This document shows, in pieces, positions 10,930 to 64,000 of a DNA stretch of 64,000 bases. A program made the translations under genes and the position numbers. How positions within the stretch are numbered: position 1 is the stretch's first letter; every line of letters starts with the position of its first letter. The notes beneath the pieces are model-generated. The model was not told where the DNA came from. It worked only from the letters and a program-made list of their open reading frames with translations, and ran no database searches. The stretch lies in contig RQTK01000805.1 of assembly GCA_003991915.1 (NCBI GenBank), positions 1-64,000 of the forward strand, read 5' to 3'. Origin of the DNA: Elysia chlorotica. Lineage: Eukaryota > Mollusca > Gastropoda > Plakobranchidae.

Positions 10930-12300
10930 AGGATGTGTATTGCAACGCTTCAGTGAAATGTTTCCAGGTTTCTAGTTGTGTTTGTGAAGTATTGTGTGAA
11001 TAATTATTATGTGATGAAAAGGCGTCTAAGTTCTTAGTCTTTTTGAGTTGTTAGAAAGTTATCTAGTGTGCGCTGCCTCGATTTTATTCGTTAAAACTTC
11101 CGAGCTATGTATTTCTAGTTATATATTTTATGATTAGTATATTTTGAGATAATACTCTATAATTATATGCCTTCTTCGTGTGAATATTCTGGACTCGTTG
11201 ATTGTGGAGCGCCCATTTCTCGTGCTGTGTACTATTGCGACTGTCCTTCATCGTTGCTGTTGTCAATGTCAGCCTGTCTGCCCCCTCATCGTCTTTGGCG
11301 TGTTCAGACTGTCTACCCTGTCTGATCCTCTTTCTCTGATCGTCATCCGAGGGGGTCCTGTTCCCTGTAGATCGGGTAGTCGAGGTTGTTTGTGTTGGTT
11401 TTGTTGATGGGTAGGCCCCTTAGAGGTCCCAGTTATGTACGCTTAGGTAGGCCCCCTACATGCACTTCGCGCTAGCCGCCCTTGGCCCCCTTTCCAGCGG
11501 AGTGTATGCTACAATCTTTATGACCACATGGTGGTCGTCATAATACTCTCCTACTTGTATGATGATGGGAGCCGCAGTAGGTATGTGGCTTTTGAGAATG
11601 TTCACCCCCCCCTTTTTTACACACACACACAACCAGTTTCCTGATTTGTTCGCTTTTGTATTTATCGTTACAACTTTTCAGTGGAGTTTGAGGTCGAATC
11701 CTATTACTTTCGCAGGTTGTCGGTCACCAATCCTGTCTACCAAGTGTCAATAGATCTATTGATCATACGATAACTCAGTAGCGTCAATAATCTCTCACTA
11801 AATGTACAATTATTGACATGCATCCCCACACTCAGTGAGTAGTTATAATAAAATTATTACTATGAGTGACTGAGTGTAGGAGGAAAGCGCTTAAGTCTTG
11901 GCTAAGCGAGACTCTGAGTTGAATCCGCACAACAGATTTATTTAATTACATGTACTTAATTTGGAAGTATGCACTATATTAACTTGTGCGAGTTTTCACT
12001 CTTGATGTTTGACTATCGTGTTCGTAGTGATGATTGTCACTACAATAAAAATTAATACTTTAGGCCTAAGTGGCCAAGAAACTTGGAAATGGTTATTCAG
12101 AAAATACCCGATTGGATTGTGTAGAAGGTGAAAGTTAAAACTGTCCACAAGAGAGACAAGAGATGTGGTTGGAATGAGAGATGGAAAACTAGAGACAAAT
12201 GTTAAAATGAAGAAACTTGAGGCGAAAAGAAAAGAGTTTAAGACAGAGACACAACAAAATCAACACATGGAGCAGCTTGGTTTAAGATCATTTCCTTTGT
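10930..12300. other. Intergenic upstream of HORMAD1; no gene seen
   Basis: A GC-richer patch at about 11200-11560 holds no recognisable protein. A short palindrome-like stretch lies at 11519-11543 (ttatgaccac...gtggtcgtcataa), and an imperfect hairpin at 11826-11878. The HORMAD1 promoter should lie in the right part of this stretch or just after it. Confidence 0.4.
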
Positions 12301-12555
12301 CTAATCATGTTTAAAAATAGGCCGCTGCAAGGCAAAGCTGTTTTGAAGCAAAATCTGGCTAACAGTTTTTTTTTTAATCGCTTCCTTTTCGAAACTTTGC
12401 CCAAAGCTAGGAAGTGTCGTCTGCTGCCACACCCATTTAATTCCACTAAAACGTCCGGCTATCGGATTGCTGAGAGCATAAAGGCTACTTGTCTAAATCT
12501 ACAACTCTTTAGATCTAAATTACACTAGAAGTTAACGCAATAAAGGAAAACTGCA

Positions 12556-37500
<24,945 letters not shown>

Positions 37501-37914
37501 TGATTTCAAAATGCAGCACCTGTGATCTTTTCCATATTTGTATTTATACAAATAGCCTTCTTTATACTGGGAAAAATTTATTTGTTATATTTATCAGTTT
37601 ATGTTACCCTACTTAACTCGGTTAACAATTTAATTTATACATTTCTTGTGATAAAAATTCGTAAAGCCTGGGAATTCTGTAACTGTATTGATATTTGCTA
37701 ACATAACATCCCATGCCTTCCTACCATATAATTTTTCTGTCGTTTGTCTTGATAAACTATGGAAGTATAACAGCATGCTGGAAATGAGCATGTGAAGGAA
37801 TCCTTTATGTTTATAATACTTCCGCTAGTTGAATTCACATGATGATATAAAGTGTAGCATTTAGTACATATAATTATATTAGGTAATGAATTATTGCATT
37901 GAACCTCATTGAAA

Positions 37915-37920
37915 AATAAA
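37915..37920 (+). promoter_or_regulatory. Likely HORMAD1 polyadenylation signal
   Basis: The AATAAA hexamer lies about 415 nt after the TAA stop at 37498-37500, the first canonical signal downstream. No clear GT-rich element follows, so the cleavage site is not fixed. Confidence 0.5.
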
Positions 37921-38089
37921 GTAACTGATATAAATCAGGAGCCAGATAGCAGATCTGGAGGGTCGAAATGGTGCATGTGGTAGTCTAGTTCTCAATTAAA
38001 AGGTGGCTAGTTTGAAACTTATGATCGGCCACATTTTTTTCGTCTTATTCTGTCCCCTGTTAGTCAATTGTCAGTTTTGTTATCAGTTG

Positions 38090-38210
38090 AGCTGGAATAC
38101 CTACACCGTCTCTTTGTGACATCAAGTTGTCAATTTTGGGACCCGTCCAATATATATAACCTAGCTGAAGACGTCGGACTCTAAAGAAAGCTATAAAACC
38201 ACACTAAACC
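38090..38210 (+). mobile_element. Very worn SINE body
   Basis: Reads TTGTCAATTTTGGGACCCGT, then CCAATATATATAACC, and GACGTCGGACTC. This order recalls the SINE body and tail, but identity is low and no target duplication is seen. Confidence 0.4.
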
Positions 38211-39197
38211 TAGATTTCTAGCTACATGTAGCATATTATTCTACTTTTACACATCTAGTATTAAAACTGTTGGAAAACCAGTGATCTGAGCAAACCATTG
38301 CATGCTGCTTGCTAGGAGTAGAAAGCTTGCATTTCCCACATATCAGTGCAAAAACGTGAGCTCTTTAGCCAATGGTTTTGAAATGTTATAGAGCTCATGC
38401 AATAACTGTATGTAGTTCATGTGTTACTACAAACCCAACAAAAACGCTGATCATTGACTACATTTATGAACCACGCTTCAAATCTGTATATTGGCCTTCT
38501 GAAAAGTTGGTAGCTATGATTTTACGTTATATGGTAGAACTAGTCCAATGAATTGGATTGGATTCAAAGAACACCCTACATTCAACGAACAATAAAAATT
38601 CCCAAATTTCTTCTTGGTCTTTAGTAAACTATCTTTGACCCACCCTCAGATCCCAACGAACCAGATTTGTCAAGTTTATGAAATTGTCTCCCAAAATAAG
38701 ACCACAAATTTAAAAAATCCAGCAGAATAGTGGATATGAGAGTAAAGCCTCCATAACCTTAACACTTGGGATGTGTTTGTGTATGGTTGTGAAAGTTGTA
38801 GGTAGAGTGAGTTGTGATGGCTCAGTACCATCTAGGTACATGTAATATACATAGATGCACTGAATTAGCATTACTGAGACATACATGGCTTCAACAAACT
38901 ATTCAAATAAAAAGGGCCGAGTCCAAAGTGTACTATAGATTGGCCCTGCTATGCTGAGCACAACATAGGGTAACAAGTTGAATCTGGGATGTGTGTTGTT
39001 GCTGTCCTATCCTCAACCCTAGTCACAATCAAGTTTTTTTTTAGCTCGGATTAGTTATATGATAACCTTTTTGCAGTCTACTTCGGTTCTCTGAGCACCC
39101 AAAGTGACTCTGTAAATCTTCTAGGTATGCCAGAAGTCCAGAACACACAGCGGTATTTTATTCACCTCTATATTTCAAATAGCCCTTCTAAAACTAT

Positions 39198-39447
39198 GGG
39201 GGGTGCGGTGGCCCTGGGGTAGGGCATCGGCTTCCGACGCAAAAGGTCCAGGTTCGAGCCCTGGCGATTGCGCTCCCTACTGGTTGGGTTGGTTTTAGTT
39301 TAATGTGACCGACTGAGACAGGAGTCATGGTATCCCCGCCCTGTCTCGTGTGTGGCAGCACATAAAATTGTCAGATGTCAGTCTTGGGGCTCGTCCACAA
39401 TATAGCCAATATAGTGCTGATGCTGGACTTTAAACAAACTCAACACA
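39198..39447 (+). mobile_element. Full-length tRNA-derived SINE with 12-bp target duplication
   Basis: The best copy in the window, about 250 bp. The head has an A-box-like stretch (GGTGGCCCTGGGGTAGGGC) and a B-box (GGTTCGAGCCC), that is, a Pol III promoter of tRNA origin. The body follows (CTACTGGTTGGGTTGG, GAGACAGGAGTCATGGTATC, CTCGTGTGTGGCAGCACATA), and the tail ends TGGACTTTAAACAAACTCAA. The target duplication ttctaaaactat lies at 39186-39197 and 39448-39459. It serves as reference for the other copies. Confidence 0.96.
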
Positions 39448-40170
39448 TTCTAAAACTATAATCAAAACATGGTTACTGTTTTGTTCATATAGATTGTTAA
39501 TTTCAATTGCTGATGAATATCTTTGATTGAAAAAAACAAATCATTTTTAGTTTGTCAGTTATATTTTCAAAGTTAAATGTAAAGCTGTTTTGAGCCCCAC
39601 ACTTAGTTCCTTTAAGATTGTTTTACTTTGAATTGTATTTATTTGGTTCATTATTGGTGATATTAAACTTTAAAGCCTAATTTTATGTTTATGTTTCCTC
39701 TGTCTCACTGAATTTTAAGTTGTTTTATATATCTTGATTCCTAAATAATGTATAAACACCAGAAGTAACAAATCACTACTTTTTCTGACTAATCCTTGCT
39801 TAAATTATTTGAACAGAATTCTCAAAATTTAGCTTGCACTATTTCTAGCGGTTTATCTAGATACAAAAACTTTGATTGCAATGAATTGATAAATGCAATG
39901 CTTCATCTTCAGTGCAATGAACTCTGCAAGAACACCCTGCATTCCACGGACAATAGAAAAAAAACATTTTTTCACTTGAGTAAATTTCCTTTTAATGAAC
40001 TAATATCAGACTTGTTTCCAAAGGTGTTTTTATTAAAATTCAAACAAGAAAATTATAGTGCCATGATGTACAGTAAAAGGAGTGGCCCAAAGAGTGACAT
40101 TGTTGGCTAATCACCATTAAGCCACCAATTAAAAAAAACAACAGGCTGATCCTTTAAGTTTAAGGTGCAC

Positions 40171-40300
40171 TGCAGGCTGAGACAGGAGCCCAGGTCTCCC
40201 CCACCTTGTGTGGCAGCACGTAAAATTGTCAGACATCAGCCTTAGGGCTTGTCCACTACATAGGACCATACAATGCTGATGATGGACGTTAAGCAACAAA
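40171..40300 (+). mobile_element. SINE body and tail, plus strand, 5'-truncated
   Basis: Runs from GGCTGAGACAGGAGCCCAGG through GTGTGGCAGCACGTAAAATT to GATGGACGTTAAGCAACAAA. The variant tail (TTAAGCAACAAA instead of TTAAACCAACTC) matches the copy at 51950-52010, so at least two SINE subfamilies are present. Confidence 0.82.
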
Positions 40301-43300
40301 ACATGCTCTGTAGTTCATTTTCATTAGTTGATCCAGCTGTAAAGCTTGCAACACTTGTTAATGCTCAGAGAATACTACAAGCTGATGTGCACACAAAATC
40401 CAAATAAAAAGAAAACATCTAAGCAATTGTATAATTTATTTCATATTTGAAATAAATAGCACTGACATGGACACAGGGAACACAGAGGATAACATGGCTA
40501 CATAAATATACATAGTACAATTATTATTATGCTTGGATAACAGCTGTAATAAACGAAGCACATTTTAGTGATAGATCACACCATATATGATTGATTTTTA
40601 AGTCCTTGTAAGATAATGTTCTTGTGATACGTTTGTGTATTAATTTTTTGGATACAAGAGTTGAATTTAATAATTTATTATAAAAGATTACTATGAGAAA
40701 GAAAGAAAAGGATTTAAAAAATGTTTCTACACCGATAAAGCTATAATGGTGATATGGACTGGGAGTAGGAGATGATAAGGTTAGTACTACAAACTAGTGG
40801 ATTGTCTAATGGAATACTTGTCCAGCCATTGTGGATATTGCATGTATATTTTAAAGTGGTCACATATTGAACAAAAATATTGCTTGGTTCAGTGCTTTTG
40901 AAATTCAATTTTGATTTCTCTATTATTAAAAAAAGAAGTCTCCTTCAAAAAATAGGCAAGAAACATTGTGGATTGGGTTTGTAGAGAAATTTCTAATATA
41001 ATTATTTTGAACTTTCCTTGTTTCAATTTTCTTTTTTCATACTAATGAAACTATTGGAATAAAATGCAAAAGAAATGTATGGCCTATATCCTAATGTTTA
41101 GGTTCCCATACTCATAATCATATACTATAGAAATTGCACACAATCTTCTTGTAATGGTCATGAAGGGAAAAAAGTGAATCCCATTTTTGCTCAAATTGAA
41201 AAAAGAAGAGATGATAAATGATGCCATACAAAGTAAAACAAAAGCATACCTCTAACATTTATTCTTTTTTATAAAGGGATCATTTCATGTTTTGTATTAG
41301 GAATTTTTTTTTATTCTATGCATTTGTAGTTTGAAAAACAAATTGTGTTTAATACTTTAATATTGAAACAATAGGATTATTTACGACCTAAAAAACTTTG
41401 GATACCAGCATTTTTAGCGATGGCTTATAAAATATGCAGATGGTGTATCAAGTTTTTTCTATAAAAATTTGGGAATGGGAAAACAAAAGTAAAGCAAACT
41501 GAACTCTTTCTTGCTGTAATCTATTATTTCAAGGCCTATATATGTAATAAAATCAACAATAAGAAAAAGTTACTTTCAATGAAACTTATATAATACATGA
41601 GACCTGACCATAATTACAAGATGAAAATTTATTGACTTAAACAAACATACCTGTCAGCAAATACATAAACAACATACAAAAGGAACAAACAAATTTATAA
41701 CTCGCTCCAATAACTATTTGAAGGGACATGGCAACTAATGTTGAAATCTACCTATCTACCTTTTTATCAAAACTAGGAACACAATGTACTGATGCATATA
41801 AAAATTCTATGTGGTTTTGTCAAACACATTAACAGTATAGCACCAATATGTTTGTTTCAAGTTCATTTCAAATACATACATACATACACAACTGCTTCTT
41901 GACTATTAATTTAGAAAAGTTTCACTTTCAGCCACCCAAAAAGCTTCCAGTTGCACACAAATATGATTCAAAGTGCCCTTTAAATGAGTATGTATACAAC
42001 TCACGCAGGTACCGTATCAGTACAAAAAGTTACGTTTACAAAATAAAGGGAAATAAATACAGTCTAATCACTCTAAAGTAATTAAAACATTTACAGCAAT
42101 TGTAAAGAGAATACAATATTTCAAGCATAAAAGTTTTAATATAATGCACCTTAAGAAAGAAGTAAATACTTATGATAAATATTTATAAAAACAAACTTCA
42201 TGGCAAACATGTAACTTAGATGAGATATGGAAGAAATATCTTATTCTTAGTGATATGACTAAATGACATGATTGTTTAGTTGCTAGGCTGTGAAATACTG
42301 TTTTCTTTCTTTCTTAAAAAAAATTTAATAATATGTGTTTATTTTTTCAAAAGAAAAGGCGACTAACCAAAGAGCACCTACTTGATTATGTAGAAAAAAA
42401 AATAATTAATATCATTAGTTTCATAAACATAATTATCCTCTATCATCTTCATCCACAATTTCCTTGATTGCAAGTGCAAACTAAGTTTAACCATTGAGTG
42501 CTCAGGTATATTTTTTAGAAATGATGTGCCCGAGAGCATAACTGTTGATGAATTTGACATATAAATGTTCTGAAAGTGGCAGAGTCGCAGATGATTTGAA
42601 CCAGAGTATGGACAGCAATTCAGTATTCACTGTAATACTAGACATATAAATTAAACCCAAATGGGGATCGAATTCGAGTTTTGACCCTTACGCACTCAAG
42701 TGGTTAAATAAATTGCAATGTTATATCAGATTGCAAAAGTCCAATGCAATTGTAAGATATTGTAACAGGATCATACTATTACTAAAGTACAAGTATACAT
42801 ACATTTCTAATGGATGCTTCTTGCAGCAATTACTTCATTTAATGACTAAATGAGACTAATAAAACTTTGAAAATGGTATCCAATTGTAATAACTATCAGA
42901 TTCAAGTCTCAGTGTTTAAAAAAAACTATATGAAATATAATAACTCTTCAGAGAATCATTGTTATTCCATGCAATTTCCACAGTTCAAAAGCTATGGAGG
43001 CAACCATTTTCATTTCAGCATGTTAATGAGTCAACAATGCAAACTTCAACTCATTAGAAATAAAGAAATGCCTATTCGACAGTTATGAAGGTGATGAAAT
43101 ATAAAAGCTGACAAACAAACATTTTAAAACACCAAATGCGATTTGTACTAGACTCATAGTTGAGACTCTTCTATTTATTGAATTGCAACTAATGTGATAG
43201 TGCCAAATAAATTAATTTTATCTTTATACTAATAATATTGATGGTCATCATCATCATGATCATGATCGTGTTGGATTAATCAACATTACCGCATTGTAAC

Positions 43301-43572
43301 TGTATTGATCAGTTTGAATACCTTACAGATACAGGACGAAATTTGGCACCCTTAACTGCATGTATGATTACGAGTCTTCAAAAGAATACAAAAACCCTGT
43401 GTACGCATCTTTCATTGGATTTTTTGTAGGTGTTTCTTAAATTGGACTAAAATGTTTCTCTTTCAAAAAAATCTTGAGATAACGATAACAAAATGTCACA
43501 ATACCATCTACTTAAAATAATATCAAATTAATTTGACGAAACGCTGCATTAATTCTGTTGACTAACAGTTTC

Positions 43573-43610
43573 ACAATTTCTTTTCTTTTCTTTTCTTTTC
43601 TTTTCTTTCA
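43573..43610. repeat. (TTTTC)n pentanucleotide repeat
   Basis: About seven units of TTTTC/CTTTT, 120 bp beyond the vinculin stop codon, within its expected 3' UTR (read as GAAAA on the mRNA). Confidence 0.9.
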
Positions 43611-43731
43611 CTGTATAAGCCTGGATTCCCTTAATTAACTTTATCTATCTTTTATAATTCCAATGCATAGATATACATACTGAATAGTATATAATAAAAG
43701 ATCCTAGAAGTAGAACTAAGCTCCAGGTTGT

Positions 43732-62060
<18,329 letters not shown>

Positions 62061-62299
62061 CTGGTACAACAGTGGAGGCTAACAGAGTGTTTAACATGGG
62101 TTTCATTGCACAGTCTTAACACAGGCTTAAAATACAGGTATACATGCTGAAACGAGTTTGTAAAATGCCAAGAAGAAATCAACAGACCCAGAGACAGTAA
62201 ATCATTTTCAAAGAATTTCAAGAGGGGTGGAAATAGTGCTGATCTATTGAAATTCATATGCAGTAGGATGTACAGGAGATCAGATGGAGAGATAAAATT

Positions 62300-63226
62300 C
62301 CTGGGGGTTCGCTCGGAACTCACTGATACAGGCTGTGATGAATGCATTATTCCCAGAGAGTACCGCAAACAGAGCATGCCTAGCTAGTATCACAGCAAGT
62401 TTTTTTCGAGAGCCACCGCAAACAATCGAGTCACTTGCAAATTTTCTGAGAGTACCGCAAACAGAGCACTCATCACCGCAAGTTCTCCTAGAGCCACCCA
62501 AAACGAGCAAGCCACTTGCAAAGTTTCCGAGAGTACCGCAAACAGAGCATGCCTAGCCTCACAGCAAGTTTGTTTTTCCGAGAGTCACCGCAAAAGAGCA
62601 AGCCACTTGCAAAGTTTCCGAGAGTCATCCCAAACGAGCAAGCCACTTGAAAAGTTTCCGAGAGTCACCCCAAACGAGCAAGCCACTTGCAAAGTTTTCG
62701 AGAGTCATCCCAAACGAGCAAGCCACTTGCAAAGTTTTCGAGAGTCATCCCAAACGAGCAAGCCACTTGCAAAGTTTTCGAGAGTCATCCCAAACGAGCA
62801 AGCCACTTGCAAAGTTTTCGAGAGTCATCCCAAACGAGCAAGCCACTTGCAAAGTTTTCGAGAGTCATCCCAAACGAGCAAGCCACTTGCAAAGTTTTCG
62901 AGAGTCATCCCAAACGAGCAAGCCACTTGCAAAGTTTTCGAGAGTCATCCCAAACGAGCAAGCCACTTGCAAAGTTTTCGAGAGTCATCCCAAACGAGCA
63001 AGCCACTTGCAAAGTTTTCGAGAGTCATCCCAAACGAGCAAGCCACTTGCAAAGTTTTCGAGAGTCATCCCAAACGAGCAAGCCACTTGCAAAGTTTTCG
63101 AGAGTCATCCCAAACGAGCAAGCCACTTGCAAAGTTTTCGAGAGTCATCCCAAACGAGCAAGCCACTTGCAAAGTTTTCGAGAGTCATCCCAAACGAGCA
63201 AGCCACTTGCAAAGTTTTCGAGAGTC
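62300..63226. repeat. 40-bp satellite array
   Basis: The unit is agccacttgcaaagttttcg, agagtcatcccaaacgagca. From 62681 to 63200 there are 13 identical units; two slightly different units precede them (62601-62680), and 62300-62600 holds older, degenerate units (agagtaccgcaaacagagca). As 40 is not a multiple of 3 and the unit has no stop in any plus-strand frame, all three plus frames stay open and give the same 40-residue repeat. This is a property of the repeat; no gene is called. Confidence 0.96.
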
Positions 63227-63267
63227 GTGATACAATTACAAGGTGTGATGAATTTTTGTTTCTCTTT

Positions 63268-63548
63268 TGGTTGGTTGAGTGGGTTTAGTGGTAACTTCCA
63301 TAGCATATCAGCACTAAAATACTATTGCGGCGGATGGGTACCAAGACTGACGTCTGAAACTTTTATGTGCTGCCACACAGAAGACGCGGCGGGGAGACCT
63401 GGGCCCCTGTCTCAGCTGGTTACATTTATACTGACACTGACCCAACCAGTTGGTGACGTATTGGACAAGTGCATTTTTGACTGATTGTGGGATTGGAACT
63501 GTGGAATTCCCGATCGGGTGACTAATACTCTATCACTTGAGCCCGTTT
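63268..63548 (-). mobile_element. SINE, minus strand, with a different tRNA-like head
   Basis: The body and tail (reverse complement GTTGGGTCAGTGTCAGTATA, CTGTGTGGCAGCACATAAAA) are of the window's SINE family. The head read on the minus strand from 63548 is GGGCTCAAGTGATAGAGTAT...CACAGTTCCAATCCC, with A- and B-box-like parts unlike the GGTGGCCC head of the other copies. It may be a SINE subfamily with a swapped head, or a very worn one. Confidence 0.65.
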
Positions 63549-63594
63549 GACACCCCCCCCCCAAACACACACACACATGCTTCTCAGACATATT

Positions 63595-63776
63595 CAAAAA
63601 ACCTATTACTTTCAAATTGAAATTAAAAATATATTTGGACTATTTTTCGCTGTTGAAGTCCTTTGATCCTCTATCCTTAACGTCAAAAAAACCTATTACT
63701 TTCAAATTGAAATTAAAAATATATTTGGACTATTTTTCGCTGTTGAAGCCCTTTGATCCTCTATCCTTAACGTCAA
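63595..63776. repeat. 91-bp direct tandem duplication
   Basis: Two almost identical units (aaaacctattactttcaaat, tgaaattaaaaatatatttg, gactatttttcgctgttgaa, g.cctttgatcctctatcct, taacgtcaa), differing by one substitution and one A. Near identity suggests a recent event. Confidence 0.95.
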
Positions 63777-64000
63777 ACGTAAGCAACTAGTCTATATTGG
63801 GGACAGGAACTTAATTGGTTCACTGCTGTTAATGGTAATGGGATTGGCAGGCGAAAGTCTGAAAGAGCTCTCCATTGTTGCTGCTGCTGTAGTAATAATC
63901 ATAGTAGCAGCAAGGGCCATTGGGGTTTTAAAAAGGCACCAGCAGTTGTTTTTTCCAAAATTTTTTTGTTGGACTGTACTTGTATAAATTAAAAAACGGT

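Larger units (their letters stand above)
37921..43731. other. Intergenic between convergent HORMAD1 and VCL, including the VCL 3' UTR
   Basis: AT-rich sequence with three SINEs (listed separately) and no coding exon. The open frame at 39796-40110 has no recognisable match, and part of it (caatgaa...aacaccctgcattccac) recurs diverged near 38550-38590, so it looks like repeat-derived sequence. The VCL 3' UTR runs leftward from 43731 for an unknown distance; several minus-strand AATAAA motifs exist (for example near 43175, 42340, 41630, 40435). Confidence 0.5.

Noticed and set aside
39796-40110. 104-codon plus-strand frame in the HORMAD1-VCL spacer
   Set aside because: AT-rich, no recognisable domain, and partly repeated near 38.55 kb; probably repeat-derived.
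62607-63484. Overlapping plus-strand frames of 207-265 codons with a 40-residue repeat
   Set aside because: A by-product of a 40-bp satellite without stops; no promoter, splice context or recognisable protein, and it lies in an intron of a minus-strand gene.

Overview
This is a 64 kb piece of an animal nuclear genome, very probably a mollusc and most likely a gastropod. The evidence is spliced genes with small exons and long AT-rich introns, metazoan meiotic, ciliary and adhesion genes, a tRNA-headed SINE family, and LINEs whose 3' ends carry ACTC or ACTCA tails. No prokaryotic features are present, and the species cannot be named from the sequence. All gene models below were built by hand from homology, splice sites and intron phase.

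Layout. (1) 0-3 kb: three tRNA-Leu(AAG) genes on the minus strand, lying in duplicated flanks rich in GA repeats, with a LINE fragment and a worn SINE between them. (2) 4.7-8.0 kb, plus strand: a complete ropporin-1-like gene (ROPN1L, the radial-spoke RSP11 family). It carries a recent 388-bp tandem duplication that created an in-frame hybrid exon. (3) 12.5-37.5 kb, plus strand: a complete 20-exon HORMAD1/Hop1-type meiotic axis gene predicting 579 aa, with HORMA domain, PHD finger, winged helix and a basic C-terminus. Its 11.6-kb first intron holds two LINEs, simple repeats and one isolated, intact-looking exon of a TMTC gene. (4) 37.5-43.7 kb: intergenic, with SINEs. (5) 43.7-62.1 kb, minus strand: the 3' part of vinculin (VCL), convergent with HORMAD1. 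It covers the complete tail domain, a two-exon proline-rich linker, and upstream of that an array of four homologous 48-nt exons. The vinculin head lies beyond the right edge. (6) 62.3-64 kb: a 40-bp satellite, another SINE and a 91-bp duplication.

The most notable observation is the vinculin linker. Four tandemly duplicated 48-nt, phase 1/1 exons, each encoding a 16-residue version of V-P-x-V...M-A-Q-x-V-D-P-I-Q-Q, precede a 192-nt phase 1/1 proline-rich exon. Any combination could be spliced without changing frame, so this could be an adjustable-length linker between vinculin head and tail. The idea resembles vertebrate metavinculin, but the sequence and position differ. The second theme is local tandem duplication at every scale (tRNA units, a hybrid exon, intron blocks, cassette exons, minisatellites). 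ROPN1L and HORMAD1 are both expected to be germline or cilia genes and lie head to tail, but the sequence shows no functional link between them.
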